Shown: positions 1-7,659, counted from the stretch's first letter. The stretch: 21,348 nucleotides of DNA from Deltaproteobacteria bacterium (GCA_016219145.1 JACRCG010000238.1:1-21348), one strand, 5' to 3'. Notes: generated by a model not told the origin, from the letters alone. Program-made: numbers and translations.

Positions 1-842
1 GCTATCAGCTCCCTGAAATTATCGGCGCTGTAGTGCCGTCCCATCCGCTCCAGCACCGTGTCGCTGCCGCTCTGCAACGGCAGATGCAGGTGCGGGCAGA
101 TGCTCTTTGACCCGGCCATCAGAGCCAGCAGATCGTCATCCACTTCGTTCGGTTCGATTGAACCGATTCTGAGGCGCGGGATCAGGTTGCCAGCTACTAT
201 TTGCTTTATCAGACCTGTCAGACTGGTCTGGCTTGTCAGATCAAGACCATATGCCCCCAGATGGATGCCGGTCAGCACGATCTCCTGATAGCCGTTGGCG
301 GCCAGGTTGCGCACCCCTTCCAGCACGTCGTCCGGCAGAACGCTGCGGCTGCGCCCTCTCGCATAGGGGACGATGCAGTAAGAACAGAACGAGTTGCAGC
401 CGTTCTGGATTTGCAGGAAAGCGCGGGTATGTTCGGCAAAACTGGTCAGTTCCATCGGAGCGGCCTGCCGGTCGGCGGAGATGTCCGAGACCTGGTTGTC
501 CGTTGTTTCCAGCAGTGCGGCAATATCCTGCTTTTCCAGATTGCCCAGCACACAGTCCAGCTCCGGCATTTTTTCCAGTTCACCCGGCGCTACCTGGGCG
601 TAGCAGCCGGTTGCAACAATCCGTGCCGCCGGGTTAACCCTGCGGGCCCGGCGGATCAGGCGGCGTGTCTCGGAGTCGGTGCGGGCTGTTACGGTGCAGG
701 AATTGATGATATAGATGTCGGCCGACTCACCAAAAGGAACTATCCGGTAACCGGATTTTTCGAGCTGCTGGGTCATGGCGGCTGATTCGAATTGATTGGT
801 CTTGCAGCCAAGTGTTGTGACGGCGACCCGTTTCATGTGCAT
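1..842 (-). CDS. mtaB: tRNA (N6-threonylcarbamoyladenosine-37) methylthiotransferase MtaB, partial
   Basis: This is a radical-SAM methylthiotransferase. The family converts t6A37 to ms2t6A37 in tRNAs reading ANN codons, using two 4Fe-4S clusters. The N-terminal UPF0004 domain begins MKRVAVTTLGCKTNQFE and shows three cluster cysteines (C11, C47, C78, counting from the Met at 836). The radical-SAM motif CNSFCSYC follows (C147, C151, C154), then conserved segments LTGIHLGAYG, IGSIEPNE and HLHLPLQSGSD. The C-terminal end and TRAM domain lie beyond base 1. Two in-frame ATGs compete, at 842 and 836. A GAAGG at 854-850 is 7 nt before the 842 ATG, so I prefer 842. Either start overlaps the stop of the upstream MATE gene (835-833), suggesting translational coupling. 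Assignment to MtaB rather than MiaB or RimO rests on the GCKTNQFE and TGIHLGAYG wording. The enzyme class is very secure. Confidence 0.93.
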   Translation of the reverse strand, partial: MHMKRVAVTTLGCKTNQFESAAMTQQLEKSGYRIVPFGESADIYIINSCTVTARTDSETRRLIRRARRVNPAARIVATGCYAQVAPGELEKMPELDCVLGNLEKQDIAALLETTDNQVSDISADRQAAPMELTSFAEHTRAFLQIQNGCNSFCSYCIVPYARGRSRSVLPDDVLEGVRNLAANGYQEIVLTGIHLGAYGLDLTSQTSLTGLIKQIVAGNLIPRLRIGSIEPNEVDDDLLALMAGSKSICPHLHLPLQSGSDTVLERMGRHYSADNFRELI

Positions 843-2188
843 TTCATTTCCTTCTCAAGTTTATATAGTGTCCGGCCGACGTAGAACACCACAATCAGAG
901 CGGCCGACCATGTCACCAGCAGGATGCCCCACCAGATGCCGATCAGCCCGAAACCCATCACAACCGCCAGCAGTTGGAACACCAGCACCGGCCCGGCAAT
1001 CTGGCGATAAAGGCCGATGATCAGGCCGAATCCGGGCAGTTTGATGCCCTGCATGGCCGAAACTGAGACATACAGCAGCAGATAGGCCGGAAAAACAAAT
1101 GCCTCTATGTTCAAAAAGCTGATGCCGATTGCTGCCACTCTGCTGTCGGCGGTAAAAAAACCGATCAGTTCGCGGCTGAATATCAGGGAGGCCAGTGTCC
1201 CGGTCAGGGCTATGATCACTCCCCAGAACAGGGAAACCCGCAATGTCTCTCGAATGCGGTCAATGCGGCAGGCGCCGTAATTCTGGGCTGTCAGCGCCAG
1301 CGTGGAGATATTCAAACCCATAACCGGCAGAAGCACAATCTGCTCGATGCGGGTTCCGATGCCGTAAGCCGCAACAGCCTGCTCGCCGAAACGGCCTACA
1401 TACCAGGTGATGATGAAGATGCCGATCGAGATGGTCATCATGTTCATGGCCGACGGAAAGCCCTGCCGGAACAGCTCACTGTAATAGGGCCAGCGCGGTT
1501 TCATCTCCCTGAAGCGGAAGACGGTCATGGCGCCTGATTTTGTCAGCTGGCTGAAGAGGTAGAAACTGCCGGCGCACTGGATGGCAACTGTAGCCAGAGC
1601 TATTCCGGGCAGGCCGAGCGGCGGCACGCCTGCGCCGCCGTACATGAACCAAGGGTCCAGCAGCAGGTTCATCACAAATCCGCCGATCAGGAAGTTGCGA
1701 AAGGCGGTGGTGTTGCCGTAAGCGTTCAGGATGGCGTTCATCACATAGTTGAGCAGAAAGAAGCTGCTGCCGGCAAAGATGACGTTCATGTAGCTGAGCG
1801 CCAGTTGCAGGTATTCACCGCTGGCACCCATGATTCTGAAGATCCAGGGAGCAGCCAGCAGACCTGCCAGAGTCAGCAGCAGCGCGTGTACAACGGCAAA
1901 AGAGAGCGTCTGGTGGATATAGGTCTGCGCTTCCTCCGTGTCCCCTCGGCCCAAAGCGTTGCCGATCAAGGTCGTCGCCCCGCTGGAAACGCCGCTGCAT
2001 ACCGCCAGGATGATGAAAAACACCGGAAAGGAGAGCGACATAGCCGCCAGGGCGCTGGTGGAGAGTCGCCCGCCGTACCAGGTGTCAACCACGTTGAACA
2101 TGGTGTTGAAGAAAAAACCGGTCCCGGCCGGGATTGCCAGGCGGCGGATGAGCAGCGGTATCGGTGCGGATGTCAGGTCGGAAGTCAT
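833..2188 (-). CDS. MATE family efflux transporter (NorM/DinF-like)
   Basis: This is a multidrug and toxic compound extrusion type transporter in the inner membrane. The family exports drugs, dyes or metabolites in exchange for Na+ or H+; the substrate here is unknown. From the ATG at 2188 the protein has 451 residues, the usual family length. It has about twelve hydrophobic segments in two repeated halves, and family-typical stretches near the N-terminus (IPAGTGFFFNTMFNVVDTWY and LSFPVFFIILAVCSGVSSGA). The frame stays open upstream to an ATG at 2332, but those 48 extra residues do not resemble MATE proteins and would make the dyad region coding, so I reject that start. No clear ribosome binding site precedes 2188. 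The stop overlaps the mtaB start, so the two probably share a transcript. It may be controlled through the dyads at 2243-2280. Confidence 0.9.
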   Translation of the reverse strand: MTSDLTSAPIPLLIRRLAIPAGTGFFFNTMFNVVDTWYGGRLSTSALAAMSLSFPVFFIILAVCSGVSSGATTLIGNALGRGDTEEAQTYIHQTLSFAVVHALLLTLAGLLAAPWIFRIMGASGEYLQLALSYMNVIFAGSSFFLLNYVMNAILNAYGNTTAFRNFLIGGFVMNLLLDPWFMYGGAGVPPLGLPGIALATVAIQCAGSFYLFSQLTKSGAMTVFRFREMKPRWPYYSELFRQGFPSAMNMMTISIGIFIITWYVGRFGEQAVAAYGIGTRIEQIVLLPVMGLNISTLALTAQNYGACRIDRIRETLRVSLFWGVIIALTGTLASLIFSRELIGFFTADSRVAAIGISFLNIEAFVFPAYLLLYVSVSAMQGIKLPGFGLIIGLYRQIAGPVLVFQLLAVVMGFGLIGIWWGILLVTWSAALIVVFYVGRTLYKLEKEMKCT

Positions 2189-2194
2189 GAAAGC

Positions 2195-2223
2195 AGGGTA
2201 ACGGCTACCGGAGTGCGGGTCAA
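2195..2223 (-). promoter_or_regulatory. weak candidate promoter before the MATE gene
   Basis: On the minus strand TTGACC (2223-2218) is followed after 17 bp by TACCCT (2200-2195). The -35 matches five of six consensus bases but the -10 only about three of six. Transcription from it would begin about at the ATG at 2188, giving a leaderless message, which would fit the missing Shine-Dalgarno sequence. This is tentative. Confidence 0.25.
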
Positions 2224-2242
2224 GGAAAACAAAGCGGCACAT

Positions 2243-2280
2243 CAATGGTATCAGATACATTGTTGCAATCCACAACAATG
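2243..2280. promoter_or_regulatory. clustered dyad symmetries, probable operator
   Basis: Two adjoining inverted repeats share a half-site. CAATG-G-TATC / GATACATTG (2243-2262) is symmetrical about A2253 except for one extra G, and contains the perfect 11-mer GTATCAGATAC. CATTGTTG (2258-2265) and CAACAATG (2273-2280) form a perfect 8-bp dyad with a 7-nt spacer. The cluster lies 55-92 bp before the chosen MATE start, in DNA with no credible gene. That is the place and shape expected for a dimeric regulator's site. No adjacent regulator gene is visible, so the binding protein is unknown. It could also form a small hairpin. Confidence 0.5.
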
Positions 2281-2360
2281 GCGATACACTTTGTCGGCAT
2301 ATGTGGCTTTCTTCTGCCAACACTACGGTCATAATAATTTCTTATTCATCCTATAAAAAG

Positions 2361-2523
2361 CAGTTCTCACAGAGGCACAGAGCTCACAGAGTTATAACTA
2401 TCAGTATTAACAGAACAATTCAATTGAAAAGGTTCTGAATTCAGATCACCTTTTGGGTGAAACCCTTTCTGCCTGTAAATACAGTTTTTCTCTGTGTCTC
2501 TGTGAACTCTGTGAGAGTAACTG
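2361..2523. repeat. long imperfect palindrome with CTCTGTG units
   Basis: The left arm (2361-2391) carries three CACAGAG units. The right arm (2490-2523) carries the three reverse-complement CTCTGTG units and ends GTAACTG, against CAGTT at the far left. The arms pair with a few 1-2 nt bulges. The interior holds further symmetry: CAGAAC/GTTCTG (2411-2416, 2432-2437), the perfect 12-mer TCTGAATTCAGA (2434-2445) and a small TCACC/GGTGA hairpin (2446-2460). No transposase is present. It resembles the short dispersed palindromes found between genes in many proteobacterial genomes. It fills most of the 426-bp gap between the divergent MATE and sensor kinase genes. Confidence 0.75.
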
Positions 2524-2614
2524 ACGTTTTTAGGTTCATTCGTTCAAGTCGGCGTTACAGATATCCCCGTTTGCCGGAAATTGCATTCGGGGCGTTATCC
2601 CAAAAGGGAACATC

Positions 2615-4570
2615 ATGGAATTGAGCAGAAAGGCCGCCATCACAATTGCCGCTGTTGGAATCGGGCTTGTCCTGTACGTATGCAAACTCTACGGCTATCT
2701 GATTTTTCACAGTCTGACCGAGTTGTTCAGCATCGTTATTGCGGCAGGCATTTTTATTGTCGCCTGGAACACGAGAACATATCGGCCAAATCCATATATT
2801 CTTTTCATCGGGATTGCATTTCTGTTCATCGCTTCCATAGACCTCCTGCACACGCTTGCGTATAAGGGGATGGGGGTGTTCCCGGGGGGCGATGCCAACG
2901 TCCCCACGCAGCTCTGGATTGCCGGAAGATATCTTCAGGGAGTGTCTTTACTGGTTGCTCCGTATTTTATCGGCAGGAATCTAAAGGTTGTTCCGGTCTG
3001 CATCGTTTATGCTGTCGTTTCGTTGACGCTTGTGCTGACAGTCTTTTGCGGACTTTTTCCTGATGCCTTTGTTGATGGAAAAGGGCTCACTCTGTTCAAG
3101 GTGTCCAGCGAATTTGTTATTTCGCTGATACTGGTGCTGGCAATTTTGTATCTCCGGAAGAAAAAAGATTATTTTGAGGCGCCGGTTGTTAAGTTGCTGA
3201 TGTGGTCGATGATTGCAACCATAGCTTCAGAGATGGCCTTTACTCTCTACACTGATGTTTATGGATTTTTTAACCTGCTCGGCCACTATTTCAAAGTGAT
3301 TTCATATTATCTGATTTATGTCGCATTGATAAAAACGAACCTCAAGCGACCGTATGAAACTATGCGTGCTGAAATCGAAGAGCGCAAGCGCACGGAAGAA
3401 AAACTGAAAGCTTCTGAAAGTCAGTTCCGTGAATTGCTTGAAAATATGCAACTTATCGCCGTGCTTCTTGATGTGAACGGCAAGGTGACGTTCAGTAATA
3501 AATATTTACAAAAACTCTCGGGTTATTCGCAGGAGAAGTTGAACGATTCCGACTGGTTTGACCTGATGATCCGCGATGCTCTCCCTGAGGTCAAGGAAGT
3601 GTTTTTAAATGCATTGAAATATGGTGAAATTCCGCCGCATTTTGAGAATCCAATCTTCACTGCGGATGGAAGTCTCCGGCATGTGTATTGGAATAACACC
3701 ATTCTTCGTGATGCAACCGGTCTGGTTATCGGGACGGCCAGCATAGGTGAGGATATTACCGAGCGCAAACGGTTCGAGGAGGAACTCAAAAAGTATCGTG
3801 GTCACCTTGAAGAGCTTGTGGAGGAGCGCACATGCGAGCTGGCCGCCGCCAATGAGCGACTCAAAGAGGTCGATCGCCTCAAATCCATGTTCATCGCCAG
3901 CATGTCTCACGAGCTGCGCACGCCGCTCAACTCTGTGATCGGCTTTTCCAGCATCTTGCTCAATGAGTGGGCCGGCACACTGAATGACGAACAGAAAAAG
4001 AATCTGACCTCCATCCTCCGCTCCGGCAAGCATCTGCTTTCCTTGATTAACGATGTGATCGATGTTTCAAAAATCGAAGCCGGGATGATCGAGATCGGCA
4101 GTGACGAGTTTGATCTAGCCGAACTGCTGGCGGAGCTGGAACAGACCTTTGCCAGGCAGGCGCTGGGACAGCAGCTTTCCCTGACTGTTCAGGAGCTTCA
4201 TCTGATGATGCACACTGACAGGCGCAGACTGTTGCAGTGTATGTTTAACCTGGTCAGCAACGCCATCAAGTTTACCGAACAGGGCGGGGTTACGGTTACT
4301 GTCCGGCACAATGAAACCGGGGGAACAGTAACAATCATTGTGACTGACACCGGCATAGGCATTGCGGAGGCAGATCAACCAAGATTATTCAAGGCGTTCA
4401 GCCGAATTCAGTCCCGGTTGACCGCCAAGGTTCAGGGAACCGGTCTGGGGCTGTATCTGACGAAAAAGATCGTTGTGGAAATTCTGCGAGGGGAGATAGT
4501 GGTGATGAGCGAAGCTGGGAGAGGCAGCAGTTTTAGTATGACGATACCGGTCAGGGTGGATGCTGTGTAG
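2615..4570 (+). CDS. MASE3-PAS sensor histidine kinase
   Basis: This is a membrane-bound sensor kinase of 651 residues. Residues about 1-245 form a multi-spanning MASE3 sensory domain, shown by FHSLTELFSIVIAAGIFIVAW, DLLHTLAYKGMGVFPGG and PTQLWIAGRYLQG. A linker with ERKRTEEKLKASE follows at about 255, then a PAS domain (about 268-390) ending GEDITERKR, and a short coiled coil. The HisKA domain has the phospho-acceptor H432 in SMSHELRTPLN. The ATPase domain has an N-box with N549, a G1 box DTGIGI (D578) and a G2 box GTGLGL (608-613). An AAAAGGGAA stretch precedes the ATG at 2615. The stimulus of MASE3 is not established. The stop codon lies in the left arm of a palindromic repeat. The likely partner is the single-domain regulator immediately downstream. 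Confidence 0.93.
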   Translation: MELSRKAAITIAAVGIGLVLYVCKLYGYLIFHSLTELFSIVIAAGIFIVAWNTRTYRPNPYILFIGIAFLFIASIDLLHTLAYKGMGVFPGGDANVPTQLWIAGRYLQGVSLLVAPYFIGRNLKVVPVCIVYAVVSLTLVLTVFCGLFPDAFVDGKGLTLFKVSSEFVISLILVLAILYLRKKKDYFEAPVVKLLMWSMIATIASEMAFTLYTDVYGFFNLLGHYFKVISYYLIYVALIKTNLKRPYETMRAEIEERKRTEEKLKASESQFRELLENMQLIAVLLDVNGKVTFSNKYLQKLSGYSQEKLNDSDWFDLMIRDALPEVKEVFLNALKYGEIPPHFENPIFTADGSLRHVYWNNTILRDATGLVIGTASIGEDITERKRFEEELKKYRGHLEELVEERTCELAAANERLKEVDRLKSMFIASMSHELRTPLNSVIGFSSILLNEWAGTLNDEQKKNLTSILRSGKHLLSLINDVIDVSKIEAGMIEIGSDEFDLAELLAELEQTFARQALGQQLSLTVQELHLMMHTDRRRLLQCMFNLVSNAIKFTEQGGVTVTVRHNETGGTVTIIVTDTGIGIAEADQPRLFKAFSRIQSRLTAKVQGTGLGLYLTKKIVVEILRGEIVVMSEAGRGSSFSMTIPVRVDAV

Positions 4571-4663
4571 GGGCGATCCCGATGGGTCGCCCTGTTGCAA
4601 TTGCCGATCAGAGGCTTTGTACGATAAATCAAAATGCAGGGCGGCCCACCGGGTCGCCCCTAC
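4567..4663. repeat. near-perfect palindrome (GTAGGGGCGA...TCGCCCCTAC)
   Basis: The arms at 4567-4594 and 4637-4663 are reverse complements at all but a few positions over 27-28 bases, around a 42-nt loop. The outer ends are GTAGGGGCGA and TCGCCCCTAC. The element begins inside the last codons of the sensor kinase, so its TAG is the kinase stop (4568-4570). It ends 43 nt before the response regulator start. No T-tract follows, so it is not a classical intrinsic terminator, but the stable stem could stabilise or process the shared transcript. It looks like a dispersed repetitive palindrome (REP- or MITE-like). Confidence 0.8.
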
Positions 4664-4706
4664 GAAATCGGATATGCGAAAAAGTAGATCAACTGAGGTG
4701 ATATTC

Positions 4707-5078
4707 ATGAAAACAGTTCTGGTAGTAGAAGACAATAAAGACAACCTGGAGATCATCACCTATTCCTTGCAACGGGCCGGTTATCAGGTCATTGCCGCCG
4801 AATCCGGTGAAGATGGGGTAGAACAGGCCATTGTCAGACGTCCTTTCCTGATCATCATGGATATCAACCTGCCCGGGATTGACGGTATCGAGGCGATTAA
4901 GCGCATCCGCGCTTCCGAGGCAGACGGCTCCATTCCGATTGTCGCCATCACCTCCCACGCCATGCGGGGGGATCGTGAGAAGATCATGGCGGCCGGCTGC
5001 AACGGTTATTTTGAAAAGCCGTTCGATCCGATCACCATCGTTGATCAGATCCACAAGATCATAGGAGTTCAGCCATGA
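4707..5078 (+). CDS. single-domain response regulator (CheY/DivK-like)
   Basis: A stand-alone receiver domain of 123 residues with no output domain. It has the acidic pocket E8-D9, phospho-acceptor D52 (IIMDINLPG), the conserved Thr in VAITSHAM and the conserved Lys in YFEKPFDP. The ATSHAM and EKPFDP wording resembles DivK-type phosphotransfer receivers. The ATG at 4707 is chosen because GAGGTG lies 6 nt upstream and the protein then begins MKTVLVVEDN, as in the family. An in-frame ATG at 4560 would run through the palindromic repeat and is rejected. The stop overlaps the start of the hybrid kinase (ATGA), so the two are translationally coupled. It probably relays phosphate between the flanking kinases or acts by protein contact. 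Confidence 0.93.
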   Translation: MKTVLVVEDNKDNLEIITYSLQRAGYQVIAAESGEDGVEQAIVRRPFLIIMDINLPGIDGIEAIKRIRASEADGSIPIVAITSHAMRGDREKIMAAGCNGYFEKPFDPITIVDQIHKIIGVQP

Positions 5079-7120
5079 AAATCCTGATTGTTGATGACAA
5101 CGCCGATGACCGCTCAATTCTGCATTATTACCTGAAGCAGATGGACGGAGAGATTCTGGAAGCGTCAGACGGGGCTGAAGGACTTGAAATTGCGCGCTCC
5201 AAGCGGCCGGATCTGATCATATCCGACGCGTTGATGCCCAATATGGACGGCTTCGAGTTTCTCCGGGAAATCAACCGCTCCCCTTTGTTGTGTAATATCC
5301 CCTTCATCTTTTATTCAGCCGTCTACACCGGTTGCAGGGATGAAGAACTGGCCATGTCGCTGGGCGCCGACGCCTTCCTGGTAAAACCGCTGGAGGCCAA
5401 AGATTTCCTGTTTCAGCTTGAAGGCGTAATGGCGAATCTTGAAAAGAGCAATAAAAAACCGGTTTGTGAACTGCTGGATGAAGATGAACGCTATCTGAGA
5501 GAATACAGCAGAATGGTGGCTGCCCGGCTGGAAGAAAAGGTGCGGGAACTGTCTGCCGCCAACAGCAAGCTTGCCATTAGTGAAGCCCGCTACCGCAATC
5601 TTTTCAGCAGCATGCGTGACGTAGTCATCGTAGCAGACCACTCACGAACCATTACCGATGTCAATCAACCGTCCCTGCGGGAACTGTTCGGCTATGAAAC
5701 CGAAGAAGTGCTGGGCAGGTCTACTGAATTTCTCTACGGTTCACGGAAGGCGTTTGAGCTGGTCGGGAAGGCGGTATTTGATCAGAAAGAGGCCAGCAAA
5801 GGATCACTGCTGGAACTCGAGTTTCGCAAGAAAAATGGGGAGTTGTTCAGCTGTGAGCTGTTTGCGCTGAAGCTGATTGACGATAACGGCAAACCGATCG
5901 GAAATCTTGCCGTTATACGGGATATCACCGAGCGCAAGCGGGCCATGGAAGACAAACTGGCGCTTGAACAGCAACTCCACCAGGCCCAGAAGCTGGAGAG
6001 CCTGGGGGTACTGGCAGGCGGCATCGCCCATGACTTCAACAACATCCTGGCGGTCATTATCTGCTATTGCTCTCTGGCACAGCAAAAACCTGGAGCGGCT
6101 GAGGAGCTTATCCCAGAAATTGAAAAAGCGGCTGAACGAGCCGCCGAACTCTGTCGCCAGATGCTGGCCTATGCCGGGAAATCCCATATAAGCAGGGCTG
6201 AAGTCAAGATGACTGCGCTTTTGAATGATATGCTCAATATGCTGAAAGCGACCATCGGACAAAATGTGACAATCAAGTCCGAATTCATATCCGATACTCC
6301 CCCGGTTATGGGCGATGCCAGCCAGATCCGGCAGATCGTCATGAATCTGGTTATCAACGCCGCAGAATCCATCGCAGAATCGCAGGGGGAAATTCGTGTA
6401 ACGCTGTCTGATACCGAGATGAGAGAGGGGCAATCCGAGCGGGATTACCTCGGAAAAATCATAGCGTCCGGCCGGTATATCTGCCTCGAAGTCGCTGATA
6501 ACGGCTGCGGCATGGATGATGAGACACAACGGCGAATCTTCGAACCGTTCTATACCACCAAGTTTTCCGGTCGTGGCCTGGGAATGTCGGCTGTACTCGG
6601 CATCATTACCGGTCATAAGGGCGCCTTGCAGCTGATCAGCCGGCCCGGACAGGGTTCGACTTTCAAGGTTTATCTGCCGGTTCAAGACAGCGACTCTGCC
6701 GAAAGTGCATCATCGCAGCAAGTCAATCCGGCGCCATGGAAGGGTGGCGGTACAATATTGCTGGTTGAGGATGAACCGCAGCTTATGATGGTTGCCAAAA
6801 TGCTTATGACTGAACTGGGTTTCTCGGTTTTTGAAGCGGCCAACGGCAAGGAGGCGCTGGAGGTGTATCACAAGAATGCTGAATATATCGATCTGGTTGT
6901 GACTGATATCGGCATGCCGGTTATGAATGGTTATGAGCTGCTCAGGGAGCTGAAAAATATCAACCCGGATCTGCCGATAATAGTTTCCAGCGGTTTTGGA
7001 GATTCTGATGTCGCGTCACGGCTGAAAAAAGGCGAAATTGCCGGAATTCTCAGCAAACCCTACAGTTTTGATCAGCTGCGGGAAGTGTTGAGAAGTGTGG
7101 TGGAGAAGACGGCGGGATAA
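5075..7120 (+). CDS. hybrid histidine kinase (REC-PAS-HisKA-HATPase-REC)
   Basis: A soluble 681-residue hybrid kinase with no membrane segment. Domains in order: receiver 1 (about 1-120, D7-D8 and phospho-acceptor D51, Lys in FLVKPL); a linker coiled coil; PAS (about 170-290, ending IRDITERKR); a dimerisation domain with H319 in GIAHDFNNILAVI, the HDFNN type; an ATPase domain with N428 in NLVINAAES, a G1 box DNGCGMD and a G2 box GRGLGMSAVLG; and receiver 2 (about 563-681, D611 in VVTDIGMPVMNG, Lys in LSKPY). The N-terminal receiver suggests it takes phosphate from, or is gated by, an upstream kinase. The C-terminal receiver could take it from H319. There is no DNA-binding domain. It overlaps the preceding regulator by 4 nt and ends 3 nt from the convergent toxin gene. 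Confidence 0.93.
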   Translation: MKILIVDDNADDRSILHYYLKQMDGEILEASDGAEGLEIARSKRPDLIISDALMPNMDGFEFLREINRSPLLCNIPFIFYSAVYTGCRDEELAMSLGADAFLVKPLEAKDFLFQLEGVMANLEKSNKKPVCELLDEDERYLREYSRMVAARLEEKVRELSAANSKLAISEARYRNLFSSMRDVVIVADHSRTITDVNQPSLRELFGYETEEVLGRSTEFLYGSRKAFELVGKAVFDQKEASKGSLLELEFRKKNGELFSCELFALKLIDDNGKPIGNLAVIRDITERKRAMEDKLALEQQLHQAQKLESLGVLAGGIAHDFNNILAVIICYCSLAQQKPGAAEELIPEIEKAAERAAELCRQMLAYAGKSHISRAEVKMTALLNDMLNMLKATIGQNVTIKSEFISDTPPVMGDASQIRQIVMNLVINAAESIAESQGEIRVTLSDTEMREGQSERDYLGKIIASGRYICLEVADNGCGMDDETQRRIFEPFYTTKFSGRGLGMSAVLGIITGHKGALQLISRPGQGSTFKVYLPVQDSDSAESASSQQVNPAPWKGGGTILLVEDEPQLMMVAKMLMTELGFSVFEAANGKEALEVYHKNAEYIDLVVTDIGMPVMNGYELLRELKNINPDLPIIVSSGFGDSDVASRLKKGEIAGILSKPYSFDQLREVLRSVVEKTAG

Positions 7121-7123
7121 GAG

Positions 7124-7399
7124 CTATCGATCTTCTCGCGTATGCCAGAGTCGTAGCACGTAGATGATGGACTCCCTGATTTCATAACGTAATTCGTAGT
7201 ACCCTACTATGATGCGACGAACCTCACGCGGTTCAAATTCTTCAAGGCGTTCTCCTATGCGTGGTTGCTCTAAAAGGCGATTTGGAGCTGCTGTAAGAGA
7301 TTGCAATACACTAGCGGCTGCCGACCTGTTTACAGGCGCCAGAAATTCGTATAGTCGCACCAAATCGGACAGTGCTTTGCTGGTCCATTTTAATTCCAT
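7124..7399 (-). CDS. ParE/RelE superfamily toxin
   Basis: A 91-residue protein of the ParE/RelE fold. It begins MELKWTSKALSDLVRLYEFL and has the family core PRIGERLEEFEPREVRRIIVGYYELRYE followed by IIYVLRLWHTRED, the usual strand pattern ending in an Arg/His-rich tail. ParE toxins poison DNA gyrase and RelE toxins cut mRNA on ribosomes. The ParE-type architecture and RHH partner favour the former, but the target is inferred. The start overlaps the antitoxin stop by one base (TGATG), the usual coupling in such pairs. The gene is convergent with the hybrid kinase, with only 3 nt between them. Confidence 0.87.
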   Translation of the reverse strand: MELKWTSKALSDLVRLYEFLAPVNRSAAASVLQSLTAAPNRLLEQPRIGERLEEFEPREVRRIIVGYYELRYEIRESIIYVLRLWHTREDR

Positions 7400-7659
7400 C
7401 AGTGCGGCACCGGCAATGGTGTGTCGGTATCAAGGCTGTTGGCCCATGCTTGTACCGCCTGATGGTCAATAACATATCCGGCATCAACGTCTGCCAATGC
7501 TTCCAGCGTCAACCGCCGACGTTCTTCCTCCTGGCTGATCCAGGCGCTCAAGGCCTGTTTCACGATCCAGCCACGTGATCGATCCATGCGAGCGGCTATT
7601 TGATCGAGTTTTTCAGCTAGCGGTAGTGGTACGTGTGCGGTAAGTACTTTGGTATTCAT
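7399..7659 (-). CDS. ribbon-helix-helix antitoxin (CopG/ParD-like)
   Basis: An 86-residue protein with an N-terminal ribbon-helix-helix DNA-binding region: strand TKVLTAHVPLPLAEKL, then helix-turn-helix DQIAARMDRSRGWIVKQALSAWI. An acidic C-terminal part (EEERRRLTLEALADVDAG) is the expected toxin-binding segment. The ATG at 7659 is preceded by a strong AGGGAGGG site. The frame continues upstream to 7764 but those residues look non-coding. It should neutralise the downstream ParE-like toxin and repress its own promoter, as in other pairs of this type. Confidence 0.87.
   Translation of the reverse strand: MNTKVLTAHVPLPLAEKLDQIAARMDRSRGWIVKQALSAWISQEEERRRLTLEALADVDAGYVIDHQAVQAWANSLDTDTPLPVPH

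Noticed and set aside
201..785. Long plus-strand open frame opposite mtaB
   Set aside because: It mirrors the codons of a clear radical-SAM protein on the other strand and its translation resembles no family.
2189..2332. N-terminal extension of the MATE protein to the ATG at 2332
   Set aside because: The 48 residues lack MATE character, include no extra credible helix pairing, and would cover the operator-like dyads.
5804..6685. 293-codon minus-strand open frame within the hybrid kinase
   Set aside because: It lies wholly opposite conserved PAS and HisKA/ATPase motifs and is a codon-bias shadow.
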